DNA from: Candidatus Zixiibacteriota bacterium
Lineage (GTDB): Bacteria; RBG-13-66-14; B26-G2; WVWN01
Direction of reading: 5' to 3'
DNA length: 64,000 nucleotides
Assembly: GCA_030613505.1 (NCBI GenBank)
Contig: JAUWLW010000011.1
Location: 3,069-67,068 of the forward strand
Of this stretch, positions 7,896 to 17,195 are shown piece by piece. Within the stretch, counting starts at the first letter, position 1. Each line of letters begins with the position of its first letter. Made by a program: the position numbers and the translations under genes. The notes under the pieces are model-generated. The model saw only the letters and a list, made by a program, of their open reading frames with translations. It made no database searches and was not told the DNA's origin.

Positions 7896-8720
7896 ATGAC
7901 GAAAAGGGTGACGATAGCGTGCGTAGTGGCGATTGCGGTGCTCCAGGCCGCGGCGCCGGCCCGGGCGACGATCGGTTCGATAATAAGTTCTTTTCCCATA
8001 GGACGTTACCACGGTATATACCGCGAAGGGAATTACGTCTATATTTCCGAAAACGTTAACAACTATAACTACCTACGGATTTACACGTTAACTGGGACTT
8101 ACTTAAGGCGGGTACGACTTATAAACGGCAACGTATATTCGCTTCGTAGCGGCTCCCGTACGCACCTGGGGGCCGGTTACGTAGCGCTTGGCGATACTAA
8201 CGATAGAGCGATTAAAGTATTCCGCCTAAGCGGCGGCAACCCCGTTACGTCATATCCCGTAATTACTCCTCAAAATATCTTCTGGGACGGTGACTACTAT
8301 TACGTAAATCGATGGGGCGACAAAGGGGGTTTTCGCCGTTATACGCGCACCGGCGCTAACGCAGGGACGTGGAATTGTGTCGGTTGGCCTGCTACCATGC
8401 TTGAATGCCACGGCGCCGAATACGCCCGCCGCGGGAACTACGGCGAGGGCCCATATTTCGTAGCCAGCCCGGGGCAAGGGTCGAAGCCTTGTTGCATAAC
8501 GACATTCCCGGCCGGTTCGCTCGTTAGTACGTGGACCGTTACGAACGGCCAAGTTTGGCACTTAGCCTACGGCGACTCGTCCAAGCCGTCTACGTACGGC
8601 GCCGCTATATGGGGGATACAATATAGTCCATACTATATAATCGAGTTCGACATAGACGCCCGCGGCGCGTCCGCGGTAATGCCGGCCTCGTTAGGCAAGG
8701 TAAAAGCTATATACCGCTAA
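7896..8720 (+). CDS. Secreted propeller-like protein with C-terminal SLGKVKAIYR tag
   Basis: I start this gene at ATG 7896 because GGAGAGGAGG sits just upstream and a clean signal peptide follows (MTKRVTIACVVAIAVLQAAAPARA). The mature 250 residues are Tyr/Gly-rich with repeated YVYISE, YLRIYT, YYYVNRWG strands, suggesting a propeller distantly like NHL. The last residues are VMPASLGKVKAIYR, the tag seen on chromosomal secreted proteins. The gene is on the plus strand with its own promoter, between the XhlA-like gene and the tail-fibre gene, so it is inserted cargo. It resembles the protein at 19885-20652 in layout. Ligand unknown. Confidence 0.75.
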   Translation: MTKRVTIACVVAIAVLQAAAPARATIGSIISSFPIGRYHGIYREGNYVYISENVNNYNYLRIYTLTGTYLRRVRLINGNVYSLRSGSRTHLGAGYVALGDTNDRAIKVFRLSGGNPVTSYPVITPQNIFWDGDYYYVNRWGDKGGFRRYTRTGANAGTWNCVGWPATMLECHGAEYARRGNYGEGPYFVASPGQGSKPCCITTFPAGSLVSTWTVTNGQVWHLAYGDSSKPSTYGAAIWGIQYSPYYIIEFDIDARGASAVMPASLGKVKAIYR

Positions 8721-8742
8721 GGGCGCTTTTGGCCGCGGTTTT

Positions 8743-10830
8743 TTACGGCGCGTAGTAGTAACCCCAGACGGAGAATATCACGGACGCCGCGGCCGTAACG
8801 TCTCCCGTTTCGGAGCAATACGGGGCGCCGATATAGTCGTCGCATTCGTGGCCGGCATTAGTATAGGTTGTAACGTGGTTAGCTCCTTCTTGCTGGGTCT
8901 CAGGTATCGTAACCGAAATACCATTCGCCGACGTCGCATCGACGTACAATTGGTAAGTGGTATCGAGGTTAGGCGTCGTAAGGCACCGGGCCCCGGCCTT
9001 CAACATCAAATACCCGCCTGCGGCCCCGGGCATCGGGTAGCGGCCTCCTTGGAAACCAAGCGCGTCCATGTCTTCGGTCGCGAACGCCGTCTCGTCCGAG
9101 AAGTCCCACCGCATCTCGCGCCATCCCGCGGAGGGTTTAAACATCAGCGGGAACTCGCCGACGTGCAGCATCGCGTTGTCTATTCTTACGTTTTTCGCCG
9201 CGGCATGTTTGTTTAGGACCTTGAAGTAGACCTGCTTGGCGTCGGCCTGTATTTCTTTATATATAGTGAAGCGGCGCATCTCATCGTTGAGCGGGTGTAC
9301 CTCCAGCGTCGTCTCCTCGGAAGTCGTAGCGTCGTCGTGGTCTCCCAATACGAGCGTTATGGGTTCGCTCGTCGTCGTGTCGAGCATCAAATCCACCGAC
9401 GCGCATACCCTCGAGCCCCGAACAAGCCCCACGATAATATTCTCGTTTACGCAATCGCCCGCGTAGGTGGTGTCGGTTACAAGGCCAAGGTACTGGCCTA
9501 TACCTTCGTTCGCGTCTAATTGCGCGTAGCACAACTTATTGCCCGTACCTGTCGCGACGTCGGCCCCGGCCTCGGGCGAGAAATCAGCCCCTCCTTCGGC
9601 GAACCAACCGTCGGGAGGTTCGTTATTTTCTGTCAACGTCCAGCGCTCGAAGCCGCCGTTGGAGAAGAGGTTGTCCTGGGTGGTGTCCATCAGGATGCGG
9701 GCGGCGTCCTCGTACGGGCCGATGGAGAAGCCGAACGCCTTGTCGCCTATGTTCATCTGCGCCCGGGCGACGTAGAAGGTACACGCCTGGTTGCCGCGGA
9801 CGTACGCCCGCACTTCGGCCGTGCCGGCGGTTATCTCCCTCGTGACGGTGACGGTGGTCCACGTGTCCGCCGTTATGTCGGGCGTCGTCCCGTAGCAGGT
9901 TGAGTCCTCCAGGAAGCCTATCTGGAGCGAGTCGGCGACGGAGGTCTTCACGCGGAACGTCGCGGCGACGTACTTACCGGCCAGGATCTTGTCGGCGAAG
10001 TTGGGGCTCAAAGATAACGCGATGCCCTCGTTCGAGCCGGAAGCCGTTACCTTCTGCGCCCGGGCGGAGCCGTCGGTGTGCTCGGGGGTCGTCACTATTT
10101 CGTACGTGCCGCCGGAACCTATTTCCTCCACTTTGAACAGGAAGTCGTGCCGGTCGCCGTAGTGCTCGAGCGAGCCGCCGGCCAGGAGGTTCAGGGCGCT
10201 GTCGGTCATGACGGCCTCGCTGCCGTCGATGGCGGTGGAGTCGACGACGTCGGCCAGCAACTCGCCGGTGTCCTCGTGCAGGACGGCGTCGACGCGGCTC
10301 TTGACCTTGTCGATGAACGCGGCGAGGGTCCCGCCGTTGTGGGCTATCTGCCCGGTGCCCAGCGTGCCGCCGGCGCCCTCGGCCGTTATAAGCCAGTCGG
10401 CGGGGAGCATCATCTTCTTGGGGAAGAGCATTATGTGGAGGGCGTCGATGAAGGCCGCGGCGGAGTAGTCCGAGATGCCGGAGGTAGCCGGGTTCTCGAG
10501 CTGGCCGTCGCCGAAGACGATGTAGCAGTCGGACCCGCTGACGGATACGGTCGTCTCCCACACGTTGGAGGAGCCGTAGTAAATCAGGGCGTACCAGCCC
10601 GAATCGCACACGTCGCGCGCTTCGCCGTTGGCCTGCAGCCATATCTCGCACGTGGCCGCGGTCGAGTTCTTGTCGGCGCAGGAGATGCCGCGGACGTAGC
10701 GGGCCCCCACGGCGTCGCAGATGTCCTGGTAGTTCTGGTTAAACTCGTCGGCGTCCGCCAGATAGGTCGCGGACAACGGCCCGCCGGGCGGGTAGTTGGA
10801 GTGGTCGTGCGTGACCCATTTATTGGCCAT
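8743..10830 (-). CDS. Large phage tail fibre / receptor-binding-type protein
   Basis: A 695-residue protein, convergent with the tagged cargo gene. The N-terminus (MANKWVTHDHSNYPPGGPLSATYLADADEFNQNYQDICDAV) resembles virion fibre proteins. The middle and end contain two jelly-roll, carbohydrate-binding-module-like segments, introduced by NLFSNGGFERWT and by DTGELLADV...SALNLLAGGSLEHYGDRHDFLF, with 'YAQLDANEGIGQYL' and 'RVCASVDLMLDTT' strands. It lacks a signal peptide. It is the last gene of the tail-tip cluster 8743-15275, consistent with host-surface recognition. The fibre role is inference; no catalytic residues are recognised. Confidence 0.65.
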   Translation of the reverse strand: MANKWVTHDHSNYPPGGPLSATYLADADEFNQNYQDICDAVGARYVRGISCADKNSTAATCEIWLQANGEARDVCDSGWYALIYYGSSNVWETTVSVSGSDCYIVFGDGQLENPATSGISDYSAAAFIDALHIMLFPKKMMLPADWLITAEGAGGTLGTGQIAHNGGTLAAFIDKVKSRVDAVLHEDTGELLADVVDSTAIDGSEAVMTDSALNLLAGGSLEHYGDRHDFLFKVEEIGSGGTYEIVTTPEHTDGSARAQKVTASGSNEGIALSLSPNFADKILAGKYVAATFRVKTSVADSLQIGFLEDSTCYGTTPDITADTWTTVTVTREITAGTAEVRAYVRGNQACTFYVARAQMNIGDKAFGFSIGPYEDAARILMDTTQDNLFSNGGFERWTLTENNEPPDGWFAEGGADFSPEAGADVATGTGNKLCYAQLDANEGIGQYLGLVTDTTYAGDCVNENIIVGLVRGSRVCASVDLMLDTTTSEPITLVLGDHDDATTSEETTLEVHPLNDEMRRFTIYKEIQADAKQVYFKVLNKHAAAKNVRIDNAMLHVGEFPLMFKPSAGWREMRWDFSDETAFATEDMDALGFQGGRYPMPGAAGGYLMLKAGARCLTTPNLDTTYQLYVDATSANGISVTIPETQQEGANHVTTYTNAGHECDDYIGAPYCSETGDVTAAASVIFSVWGYYYAP

Positions 10831-10848
10831 AATGCCCCCTTGGGTGCG

Positions 10849-11511
10849 TTAATCGAATATCAATTCCTCGGACGTATCGGTGAGGTAGCCGAGCGTGCTC
10901 TCTTTCTCCGACGTCGAGAAGGACCCCCACGAGCCTTCGTCGGCCATGGCGCAGTTGACCTTCTCGGCGCCGGAGTAAGAACCCCACAGCGACTTATCCA
11001 TGAACTTGAGGCCGCGCTCCACGGGCCAGGGTATGCTCTTGAAGGGCGCCAGGCCTATGACCTCCAGCGCCGCGGCGTGGCCGCCGGCGAAGGGCCGGCC
11101 GTCGACCTTGAAGTCGTCGACGCTTCCCTTGACGTGGCAGACGAAGAAGATGTCGTCGTTGTCGGAGTGGGGATAGAACTTGACCTTGAAGAGGCCGCCG
11201 CGGGCGCAGTGGTTGAGGACCGCGCACACCTCGCCCCCCACGGCCTTGCTGAGCAGCGGGAACTCGAGCTTGGCGCGGTAGTAGTAGCCGCCGGTCTCGA
11301 CGATCTTGTGGCCGTCGATGCCGAGGCGGATCTTCTCCTCGAGCTCGAAGGATTCGATCATAACGGGCGCGACGTGCTCGAGCTCGAACAGGGAACCGGC
11401 GGCGACGTCGGTCCAGGTGTAGCTGAGCAGCACGGTCTCGCCGTCCTGGTCCAGGCAGTCCACCTTGGGGCCGAGCTCGCCACGAGTGTGGTACAGGTCC
11501 CAGGAACCCAT
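10849..11511 (-). CDS. Phage tail-tip protein, unknown family
   Basis: A 220-residue protein, beta-rich, with no signal peptide. It begins MGSWDLYHTRGELGPKVDCLDQDGETVLLSYTWTDV and contains ELEHVAPVMIESFELEEKIRLGI. The C-terminal 50 residues hold three repeats of 'WGS(Y/F)S...K' followed by LTDTSEELIFD. It lies 18 bp before the fibre gene and 16 bp after the 376-residue gene, so all are probably co-translated. Position between hub-like and fibre genes suggests a baseplate or tail-tip component. No family is recognised. Confidence 0.6.
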   Translation of the reverse strand: MGSWDLYHTRGELGPKVDCLDQDGETVLLSYTWTDVAAGSLFELEHVAPVMIESFELEEKIRLGIDGHKIVETGGYYYRAKLEFPLLSKAVGGEVCAVLNHCARGGLFKVKFYPHSDNDDIFFVCHVKGSVDDFKVDGRPFAGGHAAALEVIGLAPFKSIPWPVERGLKFMDKSLWGSYSGAEKVNCAMADEGSWGSFSTSEKESTLGYLTDTSEELIFD

Positions 11512-11527
11512 TTACATCCCCCCGATA

Positions 11528-12658
11528 TTAATCGTAGGCCGCGACGACCTTCTCCACCACGGTAAAGTTGGTCGTGCCCTTGGGGCTGAAGTCGCGGCCG
11601 GTAACGATGCCCGAGACCTTCCGGCCCAGGTAATAAAACACTTTCTCTTCGCACAGGCCGAATTGCTCGATGATACCGGCGCACTCGACGGTGAACATGC
11701 GCCGCTTTATGGTATAGAAGTTGTAGGCCGCGGCGCACAGCAGTTCGGCGTGGCCCTTGTCGTAGACGTACTTGCAGCTCAGGCTCATCACCGGCTTGCC
11801 GCTCCCCAGCTCGACCTTGCCCTTGGCGTAACCGAAGGACACCTTCTCGTAGGCGGGGAGGTCGCGCTTGGTTATCTTGAGGACGTTGGGGAAGGCGCCG
11901 GTCTTGCTCGGCGTGTCGCGGCTGACGATGTAAAGCGTACCGAGGTGGTCGAAGCAATACTGGTCGCACGCCCGGGCGAGGTCGGCGACGACGTTCCATA
12001 TCTTCTTGCCGCCGGCGTCGACCTCGTGGACGTAGCCGGACCACTCCTTGCCGAACTGGACGAGCAGGTTGGAGGGCGCGCTTATGGCCCAGATGCGGTC
12101 GTCGCCGGCCGTTATGCACGTCAGCTCGCGGTCGCCGTGACGCGGCGAATAAGTATTGACGAAGGTCCCGCCGCTGACCTGCGCGAAGCGATGGCGCGCG
12201 CCGGCCTCGTTAAAGTAGAGCTTGCCGCCGAAGACGACGGGGCACTTGATCTCGGCGTCGGCCAGGAAGTACCGGTACGCGACGTCGACCTTCTGGTTCT
12301 CCAGCGCCGGGTTGAAGTAGAGGTAGCACCGGTTATACTCGTCGCCCTTCCGGCGGTGCGCGACGCAGCGATACTTGGCCGGGACGGGCCAGGTCTCGTA
12401 GAACTTGGACTCCTCGCTCTCGTCGGTGTAGTCGGTGAGCTCGAGGGGCTTGGCGCTGGCGGTTAGCGTTACGGTTACGGTGCCCGGCACCACGTTCGTC
12501 TCTTTCAGCGTGACGCGGGGCATGCGCTCGTAGTCGTCGTCGTATTTTACGGTGTGGCTCTCGCCCCGCCACTGCTTGGCCGCCCAGTCGACCTCGCCGC
12601 CCTCGTCGGGCTCGCCAGCCCAGGGCTTGGTCGCGTAGACTACTTCCCAATAGGCCAT
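11528..12658 (-). CDS. Phage tail-tip protein with propeller-like body
   Basis: A 376-residue protein with no signal peptide, starting MAYWEVVYATKPWAGEPDEGGEVDW. The middle reads as a kelch/NHL-like propeller (GGKLYFNEAGARHRFAQVSG, DDRIWAISAPSNLLVQFGKEW, FDHLGTLYIVSRDTPSKTG). The C-terminal part (GIIEQFGLCEEKVFYYLGRKVSGIVTG) looks beta-sandwich-like. It overlaps no neighbour but is only 7 bp from the 869-residue gene. A role in the distal tail is inferred from gene order. A propeller inside a structural tail protein is unusual and echoes the cargo proteins. Confidence 0.55.
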   Translation of the reverse strand: MAYWEVVYATKPWAGEPDEGGEVDWAAKQWRGESHTVKYDDDYERMPRVTLKETNVVPGTVTVTLTASAKPLELTDYTDESEESKFYETWPVPAKYRCVAHRRKGDEYNRCYLYFNPALENQKVDVAYRYFLADAEIKCPVVFGGKLYFNEAGARHRFAQVSGGTFVNTYSPRHGDRELTCITAGDDRIWAISAPSNLLVQFGKEWSGYVHEVDAGGKKIWNVVADLARACDQYCFDHLGTLYIVSRDTPSKTGAFPNVLKITKRDLPAYEKVSFGYAKGKVELGSGKPVMSLSCKYVYDKGHAELLCAAAYNFYTIKRRMFTVECAGIIEQFGLCEEKVFYYLGRKVSGIVTGRDFSPKGTTNFTVVEKVVAAYD

Positions 12659-12665
12659 AACCGCC

Positions 12666-15275
12666 TCACAATCGCCAGATCTGATGCCGCTCGACGCGAC
12701 CCTTCATGAAGCTGATGTACTTGTCGCCGAGCTCCTCCATAGCTTGCTCGGGATAACCCCTCCAGCTCACGCCGTCGGCGTCCAGCGACAGCAGCGCCAT
12801 CCACGTAACCTGGCCGCGGAAGTCGCCGGTCGTGGTCTCGGTTATGCGCCGCCAATCGGGCGATAGGTGATTGGGGCTCGTCGACTCCTTGACCTCGCGC
12901 GCGCCCGTCTCCACCTGGCTGACGTAGTAGTGCTTGGCCTTCGGCTGGTTGAACTTGTCCCCGAGTTTAATAATGGTGCCCGGCTCGAAGATGTCGGTGC
13001 GGTCGCCGGTTACCATGACTATGGCCGCGGTCATGCCGGTGTAGCCGGTCGGCGCATTTTTATCCTGGGGCGCCGCGGCCCAGAAGATCTGAAGGTTGGT
13101 GGGGACCCAGTTGGGCTCGTAGTAGCGACGGCCGCCGTAGCACCGGTCGCGGTAGCGCGCGAAAGACGTTATGTAACACTCCGGCCTCTTCCACCAGCGG
13201 TTGGGGCCCTGGGCGTTGCGGCGGTCGATAAACCTGTTGCGGAACTTCTTGGCCTGCGGGTCCCACTTCGCGACGCGGCACTGGGAGAAGAACTTGCCGG
13301 TGACTTCGCACCGGGCGTGGTCGTTCCAGGCCGCCCAAACGCCGGAGCTATCTTTAAATAGGAATATGTCGCCGTAGGTCTTGAGCTCGCCGGCGCCCAC
13401 CTTGCAGGTAACCCATTTCCCGCCCTGCGAACGGACCACGCGGCACGGCCCGGGCTGGTTGAAGGGGCCGTACTCGCCGTGGTCCTGCAGCGCGCTGGCG
13501 ACGAAGAAGCCGTCCTCCACCAGGAACGACGGGTTGTACCCCTCGAGCTCGACCTCGAAAGGCGCCACCGCGCCGCTGGCGTAGTACTCCTTCGACTCTT
13601 CTTGAGTCGAGTCGTACATCTCCATGTCGCGGAACTCGATGAACGAGGCGTAACCGACGCGGTCGATGTAAAACTCGCCGGCCTCGTCTATCTGGCCGAG
13701 CTCGCGGGGCCAGAAGAAATCGTCGCGGCCCGTCTTGCGGTCGCGCGCTTCGACGTAGACGGTGGCGGAGTCGACGGACTTCAGGCCCTTGGGGAAGTTG
13801 AAGCGGACCTTGACGTTCTGCGGCTTGGCGATGAAGACGTTATTCGTAGGCTGCTTGCCGGGGGGGTAAAGGAATATCGTGGAGGTAGCGGGGAAGTCGT
13901 AGGCGGCCTTATGTTGCACCGTGCACTCGAACGATTTGTCGTGTCCTTCGACGCGCGTAATGCGCCCCAGGGCCTGCCTCTTAGTCTGGTTGTCGTATAC
14001 CTCTACGGAATAATCTTTGCCGGGGTGTTTCCACTTATATTTTGTCCTGGCGATAAACAGCTTGTTGTCGCGTTTTTTAATGGGGCTACCGGCGATAAGC
14101 GACGCCTCTATCCGGTCGGCGTTGCCGAGGACGCCGTGCTCCTTCTCGCCCCTCGGCGTCCCCCACCCTATGCACCGGGGCACGGCGTACGCCCAATACT
14201 GGGTTTCTTCGGTAGTGGTCCCGCCCTTGTTCTCGAAGAACATCACCTTCGACCTTACGACCGCGCCCTTATTGTGGAGCGTTAACAGCTTGGCGTCGAG
14301 TAGCTTGGCGTTCTCGGGCGGGTTGTCCATGCTAATCTCGCCATAACACTTGTAGTGAGTTTCTTTTTTACTGAGATCGGTTTTGGTCGTCTGGCAGACG
14401 TAATAGACCTTGTCTTTGGAGGCGCTGTACTCGAGGTGAAGGACCTCCCATCCCTTCCCCTTGAGGAAACGCTTACTTCCGGCGTACGTAAAGCCGCAGA
14501 CGCGGTTCCACTTCCGCGACGCCGGGTGGTACGACATTAGCCACGGGTTCCGGCGGGAGTACGAGCTCCATACGCCCATATAGACGACCTTGCGGCTCGA
14601 GTCCCAGCAGATGGCCTTGACCTGGTAGGTATCGTCGTATTTGGCTCCCGGGCGGGCGAGCTTCTTGCGCGGCAGCTCCCCCCCGCTCCAGAAGTAGTTT
14701 TGCCCTTTAACTTTCTGTTCGTCGAGCTTGTACTTGCGGCCGCCGCCCGGGCCGGCCTGCTTGAACGCCTTCTTTAAAAATTTGGGGAGGAGCAGGTCCG
14801 TGACGTGCTTGTTCTTGTGCCAGGTTTTGGTGTTTGGGTCTTTGACGGCGTCGCCGTCCTCCCAGGCGCCGGGGGGCGACGTAAAGGTCAGCTTGAGCTT
14901 GTCGGAGGGGTAGGCGTCCACCCCTTCGGGCAGTTTCTCGAGGCGGCCGAACCAGACGAGTTGCTTCTGCCCTTTGCGGAAGATAAGGTAGGAATATATT
15001 TTGATGGACAGCCGCTTGGGGTCTTTAAGGCCCCCTAAAAAATCGACCAGTTCGTCGGTGCGGGTAAGCTCGACGGTAACGTGGTCGATGGTCGAGATCG
15101 AGTACTTGTCGCTCTCGAGCTTGGCCTTCACCGCGGGAAGGTTGTAGGCCTCGTCGTCGGGGACGTAGTTGCGCCTGGCGTCGCTGCGGCGGAGCTTCAC
15201 CTGCCACAGCGGCTTGACGTACCCCTGTCGCGCCAGGTAACCCGGCGGCCTGTACGGAAATTCTATCGTGCTCAT
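12666..15275 (-). CDS. Large tail-tip / hub-like protein (869 residues)
   Basis: ATG at 15275 with GGGGTAGAG upstream. The N-terminal 150 residues (MSTIEFPYRPPGYLARQGYVKPLWQVKLRR ... KLKLTFTSPPGAWEDGD) resemble distal-tail/baseplate-hub N-domains of long-tailed phages. The middle has propeller-like strands (VKAICWDSSRKVVYMGVWSSYSRRNPWLMSYHP). The C-terminal third holds further beta domains with many Tyr/Trp and ends VERHQIWRL. No signal peptide, membrane segment or lytic motif is seen. In a standard tail cluster this gene would directly follow the tape measure; here a 5.3-kb plus-strand island separates the two. Hub function is inference. Confidence 0.6.
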   Translation of the reverse strand: MSTIEFPYRPPGYLARQGYVKPLWQVKLRRSDARRNYVPDDEAYNLPAVKAKLESDKYSISTIDHVTVELTRTDELVDFLGGLKDPKRLSIKIYSYLIFRKGQKQLVWFGRLEKLPEGVDAYPSDKLKLTFTSPPGAWEDGDAVKDPNTKTWHKNKHVTDLLLPKFLKKAFKQAGPGGGRKYKLDEQKVKGQNYFWSGGELPRKKLARPGAKYDDTYQVKAICWDSSRKVVYMGVWSSYSRRNPWLMSYHPASRKWNRVCGFTYAGSKRFLKGKGWEVLHLEYSASKDKVYYVCQTTKTDLSKKETHYKCYGEISMDNPPENAKLLDAKLLTLHNKGAVVRSKVMFFENKGGTTTEETQYWAYAVPRCIGWGTPRGEKEHGVLGNADRIEASLIAGSPIKKRDNKLFIARTKYKWKHPGKDYSVEVYDNQTKRQALGRITRVEGHDKSFECTVQHKAAYDFPATSTIFLYPPGKQPTNNVFIAKPQNVKVRFNFPKGLKSVDSATVYVEARDRKTGRDDFFWPRELGQIDEAGEFYIDRVGYASFIEFRDMEMYDSTQEESKEYYASGAVAPFEVELEGYNPSFLVEDGFFVASALQDHGEYGPFNQPGPCRVVRSQGGKWVTCKVGAGELKTYGDIFLFKDSSGVWAAWNDHARCEVTGKFFSQCRVAKWDPQAKKFRNRFIDRRNAQGPNRWWKRPECYITSFARYRDRCYGGRRYYEPNWVPTNLQIFWAAAPQDKNAPTGYTGMTAAIVMVTGDRTDIFEPGTIIKLGDKFNQPKAKHYYVSQVETGAREVKESTSPNHLSPDWRRITETTTGDFRGQVTWMALLSLDADGVSWRGYPEQAMEELGDKYISFMKGRVERHQIWRL

Positions 15276-15421
15276 TCTCTACCCCGCGAAGTCTTCCGCA
15301 TATTTTTAACAGACGCCGCCCTATAATCAACATTTCAAAACGTGTTTTTGGCGGCTAAAGGGGTTCAAACCGGCTCGAGCGCGCCGCCCGACCGCATCAC
15401 CCGCCGGGCCGCACGAATTAT

Positions 15422-15450
15422 TTGACACCGCCTCGAGGCGGTGTTAGCAT
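15422..15450 (+). promoter_or_regulatory. Promoter with a perfect palindrome as spacer
   Basis: TTGACA (15422-15427), 17 bases, TAGCAT (15445-15450). The 20-bp perfect palindrome ACACCGCCTCGAGGCGGTGT (15425-15444) fills the spacer and overlaps the -35 box, the position of a repressor operator. It drives the phzF-like gene at 15506. Confidence 0.65.
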
Positions 15451-15505
15451 CTGCCCAAGTTTGCGCCGCGATTATCGTTCTCATTAGCAAATCGGAGGAG
15501 CCGCA

Positions 15506-16300
15506 ATGGAAGTCCCCATCTACCAGGTGGACGCTTTTACCGAGGAACCGTTCGCCGGCAACCCGGCGGCGGTGTGCATATTGGAGGGCCCGGCCGACGA
15601 GGGTTGGATGCAGAACGTGGGCCGCGAGATGAACCTCTCCGAGACGGCGTTCCTCTATCGCCAGGACAACGGCTTCAACCTGCGCTGGTTCACGCCGACG
15701 GTGGAGGTGGAGCTATGCGGCCACGCCACGCTGGCCAGCGCCCACGTACTGTGGACGGAGGGTTACTTGCCGCCGGCCGAGGAGGGTCGCTTCCACACCA
15801 AGAGCGGCCTCTTGACCGCCGAACGTAAAAACGATTGGCTCGAGCTCGACTTCCCCGCCACGGCGCCGAAGGAGGCGGAAACCCCTCCGGGTCTACTGGA
15901 GGCGCTGGGCGTCGCGGAAGCCGGGTACGTCGGCAAGACGCGGTTCGACTACCTGGTGGAGGCGGCCCGCGAGGAGGTAGTCCGGAGTATCGAGCCGGAC
16001 ATAGGCCGGCTGCGCGAGCTCGACGTCCGCGGCGTGATGGTGACGGCGCGCACGGCCTCGGGCGAACACGACTTCGTCTCCCGGTTCTTCGCGCCGGGCG
16101 CGGGCATCGACGAGGACCCGGTGACGGGCTCGGCCCACTGCGCGCTGGGCCCCTACTGGGGCGCGAAGCTCGGCCGCGAGGAGATGGTGGCGTACCAGGC
16201 TTCGCCTCGGGGCGGCGTCGTGAGGGTGACGCTGGCGGGCGACCGCGTCAAGCTGGGAGGGAAAGCGGTCACGGTCCTCCGGGGTAAGTTGGCGGCGTGA
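15506..16300 (+). CDS. PhzF-family isomerase
   Basis: A 264-residue protein of the PhzF/diaminopimelate-epimerase fold. Two related halves are visible, with the family signatures FAGNPAAVC near the N-terminus, the proposed general-acid/base Glu in LSETAF, CGHATLASAHVL, and DEDPVTGSAHCALGPYWG in the second half. Length and motif order match full-length PhzF-like proteins (YddE and relatives). Known members isomerise small acids, such as the phenazine precursor in PhzF itself; most homologs have unknown substrates. It is the first gene of the plus-strand island, 19 bp before the methyltransferase, under a promoter with a palindromic spacer. Confidence 0.85.
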   Translation: MEVPIYQVDAFTEEPFAGNPAAVCILEGPADEGWMQNVGREMNLSETAFLYRQDNGFNLRWFTPTVEVELCGHATLASAHVLWTEGYLPPAEEGRFHTKSGLLTAERKNDWLELDFPATAPKEAETPPGLLEALGVAEAGYVGKTRFDYLVEAAREEVVRSIEPDIGRLRELDVRGVMVTARTASGEHDFVSRFFAPGAGIDEDPVTGSAHCALGPYWGAKLGREEMVAYQASPRGGVVRVTLAGDRVKLGGKAVTVLRGKLAA

Positions 16301-16318
16301 ACGAACGGGGTCGCGACG

Positions 16319-17062
16319 ATGCCTAACGGTACCCCCCGCGCCGAGCGGGAAGCAACCGCCGCGGCGGACAAGGCCGGCGAGACGAGGCGAGGCGTCAAAC
16401 GTTGGCTTATCAAAAATTGCCTCGCGGTATTGATCGTCGGCGCCGCGGCCTTCCTCGCCGCGGGCCGGTTGGATTGGTTCTGGGGGTGGGCCTTCGTCGG
16501 CCTTCTGGACGTCAACGTCGTCGTCCTGGCGGTGGTCCTAATCCCGACCAACCCGGAGCTACTCGCCGAGCGGTCGGGCCTCAAGGAGGGAACCAAACGC
16601 TGGGACCTGGTCCTCGCGCCGCTCGTGGCGTACGGGCCGTTATACACGGCGATAGTAGCGGCGCTCGACTTCAGGTGGGGTTGGTCGGGGCCCCTTCCCC
16701 TCTGGCTGCACCTGGCGGCGCTGGTAGTCGTCGTCGCCGGGTGGGCGCTCACGGTCTGGGCCATGGCCGCCAACAAGTTCTTCGCGGCGACGGTGAGGAT
16801 ACAGACGGACCGGGGCCACACGGTAGCCGAAGGCGGCCCGTACCGCTTCGTGCGGCATCCGGGGTACGTAGGCGCGGCCGCGTTCGTCGTCGCGCTGGCG
16901 TTAATGCTGGGGTCGCTGTGGGCGCTAATACCGGCGGCGGTAGCGCTGGCGGCGGTTATCGAGCGGACGGCGCTGGAGGACCGGACGCTTCGGCTCGAGC
17001 TCGACGGGTACGAGGCGTACGCCAAGAAGACGCGATACCGGCTGGTGCCGGGCGTGTGGTAA
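16319..17062 (+). CDS. Isoprenylcysteine-carboxyl-methyltransferase-like membrane methyltransferase
   Basis: A 247-residue protein with about five TM helices (first at 28-48, CLAVLIVGAAAFLAAG). The C-terminal SAM-binding signature of the ICMT/phospholipid-methyltransferase superfamily is clear: GPYRFVRHPGYVGA, then ERTALEDRTLRLELDGYEAYAKKTRYRLVPGVW. Bacterial members methylate lipids or small molecules at the membrane; the substrate cannot be told. It is in an operon with the PhzF-like gene. Confidence 0.8.
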   Translation: MPNGTPRAEREATAAADKAGETRRGVKRWLIKNCLAVLIVGAAAFLAAGRLDWFWGWAFVGLLDVNVVVLAVVLIPTNPELLAERSGLKEGTKRWDLVLAPLVAYGPLYTAIVAALDFRWGWSGPLPLWLHLAALVVVVAGWALTVWAMAANKFFAATVRIQTDRGHTVAEGGPYRFVRHPGYVGAAAFVVALALMLGSLWALIPAAVALAAVIERTALEDRTLRLELDGYEAYAKKTRYRLVPGVW

Positions 17063-17117
17063 CCAGCGGCCAGCGTAGCCCGGCGTGACGACCGTGGAGT
17101 TTAAGCAGAAAAAAATA

Positions 17118-17145
17118 TTGCGAAAGCCGGAAAAGTAGCTATAAT
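17118..17145 (+). promoter_or_regulatory. Promoter of the zinc-ribbon barrel genes
   Basis: TTGCGA (17118-17123), 16 bases, TATAAT (17140-17145), about 50 bp upstream of the ATG at 17196. Confidence 0.55.
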
Positions 17146-17195
17146 ATAACCGGCCGGCCGGGAGGAGGCCCGACGGCTATTTCAAGCGGGAGAAG

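Noticed and set aside
10078-11565. Long plus-strand open frame (495 codons)
   Set aside because: It lies opposite the tail genes 8743-11511, is rich in Ala/Gly/Val/Arg of low complexity and has no ribosome site or domain; it is a shadow of a GC-rich coding strand.
11465-12466. Plus-strand open frame of 333 codons
   Set aside because: Antisense of the 376-residue tail protein; no independent evidence.
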